Below, piece by piece: positions 1 to 5,163 of a stretch of DNA of 5,163 bases (positions are counted from its first letter, which is position 1; each line of letters opens with the position of its first letter). Position numbers and translations under genes: made by a program. This stretch comes from Candidatus Elarobacter sp. GTDB lineage: Bacteria > Vulcanimicrobiota > Vulcanimicrobiia > Vulcanimicrobiales > Vulcanimicrobiaceae. Where the stretch lies: contig JASLGJ010000340.1 of the NCBI GenBank assembly GCA_030150085.1, positions 1 through 5,163 of the forward strand, read 5' to 3'. The notes beneath the pieces were generated by a model. The model searched no databases. It worked only from the letters and a program-made list of their open reading frames with translations, and was not told the DNA's origin.

Positions 1-2
1 CG

Positions 3-665
3 CGCGGCGTGGCCGCGGGCGCGCGGCCGGGCACGCTGGTGATCGACATGTCGACCATCTCGCCGGTCGCCACGCGAGCCTTCGACGAGCGCCTGCGCGC
101 GCAGGGCCTGCGCCTGGTCGACGCGCCCGTCTCGGGCGGGCCGGCGCGGGCCACGAGCGGGACCCTGACCATCATGGTCGGCGCCTCGGAGGCCGACTTC
201 GCCGAGGCCGAGCCGGTGCTGCGCGGGATGGGCACCCCGCGCCACGTCGGCCCGGTCGGGATGGGCGAGGTGGTCAAGCTGGTCAACCAGATCATCATCT
301 CGAGCACGATGATCGCCAACGTCGAGGCGCTCACGTTCGCCGCCAAGGCCGGGGCCGACATCGACGCGGTGCTCGAGGTGATCGGGACCGCGACCGGCTC
401 GAACTACCTGCTCCAGAACTGGGTTCCGCAGAGCTGGCTGGCGGGCTCGCACAAACCGGGCTTCGCGCTCGACCTGCTGCGCAAGGACCTCGCCGCCGCG
501 CTCGACTCCGCGCGCGCCGGCGGGGTCGCCATGCCGCTCTCCGCGCTGGCCTACCAGCTCTACACCGCGACCTCGGGCGAAGGCCACGGCGGCGACGACT
601 ACACCTCGGTCGCGACGTTCTACGAGCGCGCGGCCGGCGTGCAGGTGCGCAAGAAGACGAGCTGA
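3..665 (+). CDS. NAD(P)-dependent beta-hydroxyacid dehydrogenase, 3-hydroxyisobutyrate dehydrogenase type (5' truncated)
   Basis: This is the 3' part of a gene cut by the left edge; the frame is already open from base 3, so the GTG at 9 is an internal valine, not a start. About 220 residues remain of a family usually near 290 long, so the N-terminal Rossmann GxGxxG region is missing. Numbered from base 9, the sequence shows DMSTISP (13-19), the substrate-loop motif APVSGGPARATSGTL (39-53), GMGEVVKLVNQ (84-94) with the presumed catalytic Lys90 and Asn93, and the C-terminal KPGF...RKDL and D-Y-T-S motifs. Family members oxidise 3-hydroxyisobutyrate or reduce small beta-semialdehydes such as tartronate or succinic semialdehyde in the cytoplasm. 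The exact substrate cannot be read from this sequence. The stop lies 2 bp before ppx, which suggests co-transcription, although no metabolic link to phosphate is evident. Confidence 0.88.
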   Translation, partial: RGVAAGARPGTLVIDMSTISPVATRAFDERLRAQGLRLVDAPVSGGPARATSGTLTIMVGASEADFAEAEPVLRGMGTPRHVGPVGMGEVVKLVNQIIISSTMIANVEALTFAAKAGADIDAVLEVIGTATGSNYLLQNWVPQSWLAGSHKPGFALDLLRKDLAAALDSARAGGVAMPLSALAYQLYTATSGEGHGGDDYTSVATFYERAAGVQVRKKTS

Positions 666-667
666 GC

Positions 668-2218
668 GTGCTCTTCGGCGCGATCGACGTCGGCACCAAC
701 TCGATCCACCTCGTCGTGGTCGAGCTGGACTCGGCGTTCGACACCTCGCGCGTGGTGTACAAGGCGCGCGAGATGGTGCGCCTGGGGAGCGACGACGCGA
801 TGGAGCGCGGGCGCCTCTCGCGCAAGGCGATGGAGCGCGGGGTCGACGCGATCGGGCGCTTCGCCGAGGCGGCCCGGCTGCGCGGCGCGGAGCGCATCCG
901 CGCGGTCGCGACCTCGGCCGTGCGCGAGAGCGACAACGGCGACGAGTTCCGGCGCCTGGTCCAAGCGCGCAGCGGCCTGGCGCTCGAGGTGCTCGACGGC
1001 ACCGAGGAGGCGCGCCTGATCCACCTCGGCGTGGTGAACGGCTTCCCGCTCTACGACCGCGTGGCCGTCATCATCGACATCGGGGGCGGTTCGACGGAGT
1101 TCATCGTCGCCGACGGCGAGCGGCCCTACATGGTCGAGTCGGTCAAGCTCGGCAGCCTGCGCCTCTACGACGGCTTCCTGCGCGGCGCGGCCAACCCGCT
1201 CAAGGCGGCGCGCGCGCTGGACGCGCACGTCGCCGACGTGCTGGCCCCGCTCGCCGAGGACGTCGGGCGCTACCAGCTCGACCTCGCGATCGGGACCTCG
1301 GGCACGATCATGGGCCTGGCCGCGCTCGACGCCGCGGCGCGCGGCCTGGCGCTCAAGCGCGTCCACGGCTACACCCTGCGGCGCGAGCGGCTGGAGGCGC
1401 TGCAGCGCACCATGCTCCCGCTGAGCGAGGCCGAGCGGCGCCGCCTGCCGGGGATGAACCCGCGCCGGGCCGACATCATCGTGGCCGGCAACGCGGTGCT
1501 GATCGCGGCCCTGACCATGCTCGGGCAGGACGAGATCGTGGTCTGCGAGCGGGCCCTGCGCGACGGGGTGGTGGTCGAGCTGGCCAACCGCGACCGCGAG
1601 CTGGCCCAGCGCCTGGGCGACGCGCGCGCGCAGCGCCTGGCCGCGGTGGAGCGCCTGGCGCAGAAGTACGAGCAGCTCGGCGGGCACCAGCGCCACGTGG
1701 CGCGCCTGGCGCTGGTCCTGTTCGAGAAGCTGGCCCCGCTCCACGGCCTGGCCCCGGCCGACCGCGACCTGCTCTGGGCCGCCGCGATGCTGCACTCGGT
1801 GGGGCGCTTCGTCGCCAAGAGCAACCGCCACAAGCACAGCGCCTACCTGATCCGCAGCTCGCGCCTGGAGGGCTGGCGCGACGACGAGCGCGAGCTGATC
1901 GCCCAGGTGGCGCGCTACCACCGCCGCTCGACGCCCAAGCCCGCGCACCCCGAGTACGTCGCGCTGGCCCCGGCCGAGCGGGCCCGGGTCGACGGGCTGG
2001 CGGGGCTGCTGCGCCTGGCCGACGGCCTGGACGCCAGCCACCAGGGCGCGGTCGGTGACGTCACGGTGCGGGGCGAAAGCGGGCGGGTCACGATCGCGGC
2101 GCAGGCCGAGGGCGACGTGTCGGGCGAACTGGCCGCCGCGATGGAGAAAGCCGACCTGTTCGAGCGCGCCTTCGGCGTGCGGGTCGCTTTCGAGGCCGCG
2201 GAGGGAGCGCGCGCGTGA
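668..2218 (+). CDS. ppx: Exopolyphosphatase, Ppx/GppA family, with C-terminal HD-like domain
   Basis: This is a 516-residue cytoplasmic enzyme expected to remove terminal phosphates from polyphosphate; some relatives hydrolyse pppGpp instead. The N-terminal half is an actin-like ASKHA phosphatase: DVGTNSIHLVV (7-17) is the phosphate-1 loop, ATSAVRES (81-88) follows, GTEEARLIHLGV (111-122) carries the probable catalytic Glu, DIGGGSTEF (137-145) is the phosphate-2 loop, and GTSGT is at 209-213. The C-terminal part, about 330-460, is the HD-like domain typical of long Ppx proteins, with H-Q-R-H-V (340-344), LHSVG (375-379), HKHSAYLI (388-395), RYHRR (416-420) and RLADGLDASH (449-458). The HD-dyad Asp is Ser377 here; E. 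coli PPX also lacks it. The GTG start is favoured because the family begins a few residues before AIDVGTNS. No strong Shine-Dalgarno is visible, so coupling to the dehydrogenase 2 bp upstream is likely. The end overlaps phoB by 4 bp. Confidence 0.93.
   Translation: MLFGAIDVGTNSIHLVVVELDSAFDTSRVVYKAREMVRLGSDDAMERGRLSRKAMERGVDAIGRFAEAARLRGAERIRAVATSAVRESDNGDEFRRLVQARSGLALEVLDGTEEARLIHLGVVNGFPLYDRVAVIIDIGGGSTEFIVADGERPYMVESVKLGSLRLYDGFLRGAANPLKAARALDAHVADVLAPLAEDVGRYQLDLAIGTSGTIMGLAALDAAARGLALKRVHGYTLRRERLEALQRTMLPLSEAERRRLPGMNPRRADIIVAGNAVLIAALTMLGQDEIVVCERALRDGVVVELANRDRELAQRLGDARAQRLAAVERLAQKYEQLGGHQRHVARLALVLFEKLAPLHGLAPADRDLLWAAAMLHSVGRFVAKSNRHKHSAYLIRSSRLEGWRDDERELIAQVARYHRRSTPKPAHPEYVALAPAERARVDGLAGLLRLADGLDASHQGAVGDVTVRGESGRVTIAAQAEGDVSGELAAAMEKADLFERAFGVRVAFEAAEGARA
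2200..2207 (+). promoter_or_regulatory. Ribosome binding site of the response regulator gene
   Basis: GGAGGGAG lies inside the last codons of ppx and ends 7 nt before the GTG at 2215. It is the clearest Shine-Dalgarno sequence in the window. It supports the GTG start that overlaps the ppx stop as GTGA, an arrangement typical of translational coupling. Confidence 0.7.
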
Positions 2219-2913
2219 ACGCCACCCCGACCAAGAAGAAGATCCTGCTGGTCGACGACGAGGCCGCGATCGTCCAGTCGCTGCGCTACAACCTCGAGAA
2301 GAACGGCTACGCGGTCGCGACCGCGGGCGACGGGCGGACCGCGGTGACGCTGGCCCAGACCGAGCACCCCGACCTGGTCGTGCTCGACATCATGCTCCCG
2401 CTGCTCGACGGGATCGAGACCTGCAAGGAGATCCGCAAGTCGTCCAGCGTGCCGATCATCATGCTCACCGCCAAGGATTCCGAGTTCGACAAGGTCCTCG
2501 CGCTGGAGCTGGGCGCCGACGACTACGTCACCAAGCCGTTCTCGCTGGGCGAGATCATGGCCCGCATCAAGGCCCGCCTGCGCCGGGTCGAGGTCGATGC
2601 CGAGGAGCGCGACGAGTCGATCAGCGCGGGCGAGATCACGATCGACCCGGCCCGCAACCGGCTGGTGGTGCGCGGGCGCGAGGTCGGCCTGGCGCCCAAG
2701 GAGTTCCGCCTGCTGCACGTGCTGATGGAGCACCGCGGCCGGATCGTGACCCGCCAGATGCTGCTCGAGAAGGTCTGGGGCTACGACTTCGAGGGCGAGC
2801 ACCAGACGATCAGCGTCCACATCCGCTGGCTGCGCGAGAAGATCGAGGTCGACCCGAACAACCCGCGCCACATCATCACCGTGCGCAGCCGCGGCTACAT
2901 GTTCCGGGAGTGA
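2215..2913 (+). CDS. phoB: Response regulator, OmpR/PhoB family, probable phosphate regulon activator
   Basis: This is a 232-residue two-component regulator of standard length. Residues 9-122 form a receiver domain: acidic pocket D14-D15, phospho-acceptor D58 in VVLDIMLP, the switch Thr85 in IIMLTAK, and Lys107 in YVTKPF. Residues about 132-231 form the OmpR-type winged-helix DNA-binding domain, with LAPKEFRLLHVL, the recognition-helix segment around HQTISVHIRWLREKI, and the wing motif VRSRGYMF near the end. Phosphorylated dimers of this class bind tandem direct repeats of 11-bp period, the pattern seen before pstS and the downstream lipoprotein gene. The position between ppx and a PhoR-like kinase, just upstream of pstS, makes PhoB/PhoP (SphR in cyanobacteria) the best assignment. 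Family membership is certain; the exact regulon is inferred from context. Confidence 0.93.
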   Translation: MNATPTKKKILLVDDEAAIVQSLRYNLEKNGYAVATAGDGRTAVTLAQTEHPDLVVLDIMLPLLDGIETCKEIRKSSSVPIIMLTAKDSEFDKVLALELGADDYVTKPFSLGEIMARIKARLRRVEVDAEERDESISAGEITIDPARNRLVVRGREVGLAPKEFRLLHVLMEHRGRIVTRQMLLEKVWGYDFEGEHQTISVHIRWLREKIEVDPNNPRHIITVRSRGYMFRE

Positions 2914-2926
2914 GCGGCCGAGCCGC

Positions 2927-4069
2927 ATGACTTCCGACGTCATCGCAGGCTCGCTGGGAGCGCTGGCCGGGATCGCGCTGGGGTACGCGGCGCGGCGCCC
3001 GTTCGGGACCGGTCCGCTCTCCGCGCCCACGGCCGCCGAGGCGGCGCAGGCGCTCGACGAGGAGCGCGCGGCGCGCCTGGTCGGCGCGCTGCCCTTCGCG
3101 GCCTTCACCGTCGACGCGCGGCGGCGGGTGCGGGTGTTCAACGACGGCGCGCAGGCGCTGTTCGGCGTCTCGGGCGAGCGCGCCGCGGGGCGCGCGGTCA
3201 TCGAGGTGATTCCCTCGGTCGAGGTCGAGCGCATGATCGCCGCCGCCCTGCGGGGCGAGACGCGCACCCAGGACGTGGCCTTCGGGAGCGGCGCGCGCGA
3301 GCGGTTCTTCGGCATCACCGTGCAGCCGTACGAGGACGGCGCGATGGCGATCGCCGCCGACCGCACGCAGTACCTGGCCAACGAGCGCGTGCGGCGCGAG
3401 TTCACCGCCAACGTCTCGCACGAGCTGCGCACGCCCCTGACCGGCATGAAGCTGATGCTCGAGACGCTCCAGGTGGCGGGCGACGACGCCGAGGCGCGGG
3501 CCCTGTTCCTGCCCCAGATCGGGGCCGAGGTCGAGCGCATGATCCGCCTGGTCGAGGACTTGCTCGAGCTCGCCCGCTCCGAGGCCGGCACGGTGCCGCT
3601 GCGGCGCGAGCGCTTCGACTTGGGCGAGGTCGTGACGGCGACGGCGAACGCCTTCGCGCAGCGCGCCGACACGCTGGGGGTCGAGCTGCGGCTCGACGCG
3701 CCCGCGCCGGTCGCGGTCGAGGCCGACCGCGGGCGGCTGACCCAGGTCACGGTCAACCTGCTCGACAACGCGCTGCGCCACACGCCCGCCGGCGGGCAGG
3801 TGACCGTCGAGCTGGGGCGCGAGGGCGGCGAGGCGGTGCTGCGCGTGCGCGACACCGGGATCGGCATCCCGTTCGTCGACCTGCCGCGCATCTTCGAGCG
3901 CTTCTACGTGGTCGACCGCTCGCGCTCGCGCGAGCACGGCGGCACGGGCCTGGGCCTGGCCATCGCCAAGCACCTGGTCGAGGCGCACGGCGGCACGCTG
4001 GCGGTCGACTCGGTCTACGGGCGCGGCGCGACCTTCACCATGCGCGTCCCCGCGGCGCAGGAAGGTTAA
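2927..4069 (+). CDS. phoR: Sensor histidine kinase, PhoR type
   Basis: This is a 380-residue membrane-anchored kinase, the presumed partner of the response regulator 13 bp upstream. In order: one short hydrophobic segment (about 5-22, followed by Arg-Arg) that would anchor it with almost nothing outside; a PAS domain (about 50-148, with [18 protein letters not shown] at its start); a dimerisation domain with [13 protein letters not shown], where His165 is the phospho-acceptor; and an ATPase domain with N-box NLLDNALRH (277-285), G1 box DTGIGIP (309-315), [22 protein letters not shown] (F and G2 boxes, 323-344). No HAMP or periplasmic sensor domain is visible, which fits PhoR proteins that read phosphate status through the Pst transporter and PhoU. 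No good ribosome binding site precedes the ATG, so coupling to phoB is likely. The TAA stop lies within the first repeat of the Pho box array. Confidence 0.92.
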   Translation: MTSDVIAGSLGALAGIALGYAARRPFGTGPLSAPTAAEAAQALDEERAARLVGALPFAAFTVDARRRVRVFNDGAQALFGVSGERAAGRAVIEVIPSVEVERMIAAALRGETRTQDVAFGSGARERFFGITVQPYEDGAMAIAADRTQYLANERVRREFTANVSHELRTPLTGMKLMLETLQVAGDDAEARALFLPQIGAEVERMIRLVEDLLELARSEAGTVPLRRERFDLGEVVTATANAFAQRADTLGVELRLDAPAPVAVEADRGRLTQVTVNLLDNALRHTPAGGQVTVELGREGGEAVLRVRDTGIGIPFVDLPRIFERFYVVDRSRSREHGGTGLGLAIAKHLVEAHGGTLAVDSVYGRGATFTMRVPAAQEG

Positions 4070-4103
4070 GCCCGCTTTAGGCCGCGCTTAAAGCGTTCTT
4101 ACG
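4064..4103 (+). promoter_or_regulatory. Putative Pho box array upstream of pstS (four 11-bp direct repeats)
   Basis: Four direct repeats are in exact 11-bp register: GGTTAAG (4064), CTTTAGG (4075), GCTTAAA (4086) and TCTTACG (4097), with TTA cores at 4066, 4077, 4088 and 4099. OmpR/PhoB-family regulators bind such repeats, one protomer per unit, so this would hold two dimers. The core resembles the cyanobacterial Pho box (YTTAAYYW repeats) and the Bacillus TTAACA repeats. The array recurs in the next intergenic space, and the phoR stop codon falls in its first unit. The repeat pattern is read directly from the sequence; binding by the local PhoB is inferred. Confidence 0.8.
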
Positions 4104-4110
4104 GTTGCGC

Positions 4111-4119
4111 TGCGATGAT
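4111..4119 (+). promoter_or_regulatory. Putative extended -10 element of the pstS promoter
   Basis: TGC followed by GATGAT resembles an extended -10 (TGn plus TATAAT, with A2, T3, A5 and T6 matching). It begins 10 bp after the last Pho repeat if the hexamer (4114-4119) is taken as the -10, the spacing known for E. coli Pho promoters, where the box replaces the -35. The second array has the same element at the same distance. Transcription would start near 4126-4128, at the GTG of pstS. Confidence 0.5.
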
Positions 4120-4126
4120 GCGGCCC

Positions 4127-4933
4127 GTGAAACGCCTCGCAGTTCTCGTGCTCGGCTGCGCGCTGGTGCTCCCTGCGCCCGCCTTCGCCGACACCACCAT
4201 CAGCATCGCCGGCTCGACCGCGCTGCTGCCGCTCGTCAAGGACGCCGCCGGGGCGTACCAGGACGCGCACAAGGACGTCAAGATCAGCGTCTCGGGCGGC
4301 GGCTCGGGGACCGGGATCAACCAGGTCGCCGCCAAGGCCGTCGACATCGGCGACTCCGACATCGCCGCCCCGCAGCACCCCGAGCTGCACGACAACCGCG
4401 TCGCCGTCGTGGGCTTCGCGCTGGTCACCCATCCCGGCGCGAACGTCAAGAACCTCAGCAAGAAGCAGATTCAAGACGTCTTCTCGGGCAAGGTCACGAA
4501 CTGGAAAGAGGTCGGCGGCGCCGACCAGAAGATCGTCGTGGTGAACCGCCCGCGCAGCTCGGGCACGCGCGCGGTCTTCGCCAAGACCGTGATGGGCGGC
4601 GTGCCGATCAACGAGAGCGGCCTGACCGAGGACGCCACCGGCACGGTGGTCAGCGTCGTGAAGCAGACCCCGGGCGCGATCTCGTACGCCGCGTTCAGCG
4701 GGACGAACGGCTCGGGCCTGCCGGAGCTCGCGGTGGACGGCGTCGCGCCGACCGAAGAGAACATCGTCACCGGCAAGTACGCGATCTGGTCGTACGAGCA
4801 CATGTTCACCAACGGCGCGCCGACCGGCGAGGTCTCGCGCTTCATCGCCTTCGTCCAGAGCAACGCCGCGCTGGTGAAGAAGAACAAGTTCATCCTGATC
4901 CGCGACATGAAGGTCCAAGAGACCGACCGCTGA
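4127..4933 (+). CDS. pstS: Periplasmic phosphate-binding protein PstS
   Basis: This is the substrate-binding protein of the high-affinity PstSCAB phosphate ABC transporter, 268 residues from the GTG. It starts with a classical Sec signal peptide: Lys-Arg, a hydrophobic core LAVLVLGCALVL, then PAPAFA with likely cleavage before DTTIS (about residue 21/22). The mature part has the phosphate-loop signatures of the PstS-like family: IAGSTALLPLV, SGGGSGTGINQV, DIGDSDI and RSSGTRAVF, with KVTNWKEVGG between them. Two in-frame ATGs at 4115 and 4118 would add four residues (MMRP). I prefer the GTG because those ATGs lie inside the proposed -10, and because the GTG sits 7 nt after it, matching the next gene. 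No Shine-Dalgarno precedes any of the three. No transporter permease or ATPase gene is in the window. Function is confident; the start is less so. Confidence 0.92.
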   Translation: MKRLAVLVLGCALVLPAPAFADTTISIAGSTALLPLVKDAAGAYQDAHKDVKISVSGGGSGTGINQVAAKAVDIGDSDIAAPQHPELHDNRVAVVGFALVTHPGANVKNLSKKQIQDVFSGKVTNWKEVGGADQKIVVVNRPRSSGTRAVFAKTVMGGVPINESGLTEDATGTVVSVVKQTPGAISYAAFSGTNGSGLPELAVDGVAPTEENIVTGKYAIWSYEHMFTNGAPTGEVSRFIAFVQSNAALVKKNKFILIRDMKVQETDR

Positions 4934-4939
4934 GCCTTC

Positions 4940-4954
4940 TGCCGCCGGGCGGCA
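4940..4954 (+). terminator. GC-rich hairpin after pstS, possible weak terminator
   Basis: TGCCGCC, a single G, then GGCGGCA form a perfect inverted repeat beginning 6 nt after the pstS stop; as RNA it would fold with a 5-6 bp stem and a 3-5 nt loop. No T-run follows, so it is not a canonical intrinsic terminator. It may stabilise the pstS mRNA 3' end or attenuate readthrough into the lipoprotein gene, which would help keep the transcript levels of the two genes different. Confidence 0.4.
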
Positions 4955-4955
4955 A

Positions 4956-4994
4956 GGTTAAGGCGCCTTAAGCTGGATTTAAAGTCGGCTTACG
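4956..4994 (+). promoter_or_regulatory. Putative Pho box array upstream of the lipoprotein gene (four direct repeats)
   Basis: Repeats GGTTAAG (4956), CCTTAAG (4966), ATTTAAA (4977) and GCTTACG (4988) have TTA cores at 4958, 4968, 4979 and 4990, so the steps are 10, 11 and 11 bp. The order of units matches the array before pstS: both begin with AAGGTTAAG and end with CTTACGGTT. Because of the 10-bp step, units 1 and 2 form a perfect 14-bp palindrome at 4958-4971. I infer that the same regulator controls this gene and pstS. Confidence 0.78.
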
Positions 4995-5001
4995 GTTCGG
5001 T

Positions 5002-5010
5002 TGCCACGAT
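5002..5010 (+). promoter_or_regulatory. Putative extended -10 element of the lipoprotein gene promoter
   Basis: TGC plus CACGAT matches the pattern TGC-NANGAT found before pstS, and lies at the same distance (12 bp between first bases) from the preceding TTACGGTT. Its hexamer begins 10 bp after the last Pho repeat and ends 7 nt before the ATG at 5018, so the mRNA would begin at or within a base or two of the start codon. Confidence 0.48.
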
Positions 5011-5017
5011 GGGAGGC

Positions 5018-5163
5018 ATGCACCGGAACGCCGCAGCGGCGGCATGGTTCCTCGGCCTCGCGCTGGCAGGCGGCGGGCTCGCCGCCTGCACGCCGTCCTC
5101 GACCACCACCTCGTCGAGCGGCACGGCTTCCGAGCAGCGGCGCGCGGCGGGCTCGCTCGCCGC
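5018..5163 (+). CDS. Exported lipoprotein, N-terminal part (3' truncated), possibly a second phosphate-binding protein
   Basis: Only the first 48 codons are in the window. The product begins MHRN, then a hydrophobic stretch rich in Ala, Leu and Gly, and a clear lipobox LAAC with the lipidated Cys at residue 24. A Thr/Ser-rich linker (TPSSTTTSSSGTAS) follows, of the kind that tethers a folded domain to a membrane; no folded domain has begun before the edge. An alternative in-frame ATG at 5009 would add MGG, but it overlaps the proposed -10. GGGAGG lies just 1 nt before ATG 5018, too close for a normal ribosome binding site. Placement after pstS under an almost identical Pho-type promoter suggests a phosphate-scavenging role, for example a second PstS-like protein. 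That is inference from context, not from the protein itself. Confidence 0.72.
   Translation, partial: MHRNAAAAAWFLGLALAGGGLAACTPSSTTTSSSGTASEQRRAAGSLA

Noticed and set aside
9..11. GTG at 9 as the true start of the dehydrogenase
   Set aside because: The family needs about 75 more residues with the Rossmann GxGxxG motif before this point, and the frame is open to the window edge.
620..2041. Long open frame on the minus strand opposite ppx
   Set aside because: The product is biased to Arg, Ala, Gln, His and Val with no recognisable motif. It is a shadow of the ppx reading frame.
2055..2930. Plus-strand open frame overlapping the ppx end and all of phoB
   Set aside because: It is out of frame with the receiver and DNA-binding domains, which are intact in the 2215 frame; its product is an Arg/Gly/Pro-rich artefact.
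1915..3891. Long open frame on the minus strand (658 codons) across ppx, phoB and phoR
   Set aside because: It spans three well-supported genes on the other strand, gives a low-complexity Arg/Ser/Ala-rich product with no domain, and is expected from the high GC of third codon positions.
4087..4119. Canonical sigma-70 -35 box before pstS
   Set aside because: No TTGACA-like hexamer lies 16-18 bp before the -10 candidate. The nearest TTA-containing sequences are the Pho repeats themselves, consistent with an activator-dependent promoter lacking a -35.
4127..4189. PstS as a lipoprotein through the Cys in LVLGC
   Set aside because: The Cys lies only about 10 residues from the start and is followed by more hydrophobic sequence and a good signal peptidase I site (AFA before Asp). 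An ordinary cleaved signal peptide fits better.
4088..4918. Minus-strand open frame opposite pstS
   Set aside because: It is fully antisense to a clear pstS with compositionally biased His/Asp/Arg-rich sequence, and it would begin within pstS without any promoter or ribosome binding site.

Overview
The window is very GC-rich. Its genes all lie on the + strand, are closely packed, and use GTG as well as ATG starts. I read it as a phosphate-starvation (Pho) locus from a high-GC bacterium. A phosphate-binding protein with an ordinary Sec signal peptide and no convincing lipobox fits a double-membrane cell better than a Gram-positive one. I cannot name the phylum. The operator core, YTTAA repeated every 11 bp, resembles cyanobacterial (SphR) and Bacillus (PhoP) Pho boxes more than the enterobacterial CTGTCAT box, but this is only a weak hint of lineage.

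Layout. From the left edge to about 4069 four genes run head to tail like one operon: the 3' part of a beta-hydroxyacid (3-hydroxyisobutyrate-type) dehydrogenase; a Ppx/GppA exopolyphosphatase with a C-terminal HD-like domain, 2 bp downstream; a PhoB/OmpR-type response regulator whose GTG overlaps the ppx stop (GTGA); and, after 13 bp, a PhoR-type histidine kinase with one N-terminal membrane segment and a PAS domain. The phoR stop codon lies inside a regulatory array. That array is followed by pstS, the periplasmic phosphate-binding protein. After pstS come a small GC hairpin, a second copy of the same array, and the first 48 codons of a lipoprotein gene that runs off the right edge.

How it fits together. 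PhoR would phosphorylate PhoB when phosphate is low. PhoB would bind the two arrays and activate pstS and the lipoprotein gene. Ppx would release phosphate from stored polyphosphate.

The most interesting signal is the pair of spacers at 4064-4127 and 4956-5018. Each holds four direct repeats with a TTA core at 11-bp steps (one step is 10 bp in the second copy), then the same 9-mer CTTACGGTT, a TGC plus NANGAT extended -10 at identical spacing, and a start codon exactly 7 nt beyond the -10. By eye, every + strand TTA trinucleotide in the window is one of these eight repeat cores. The geometry suggests PhoB-activated promoters that make leaderless or nearly leaderless mRNAs. If so, pstS starts at GTG 4127 rather than at the ATGs just upstream, which sit inside the -10.
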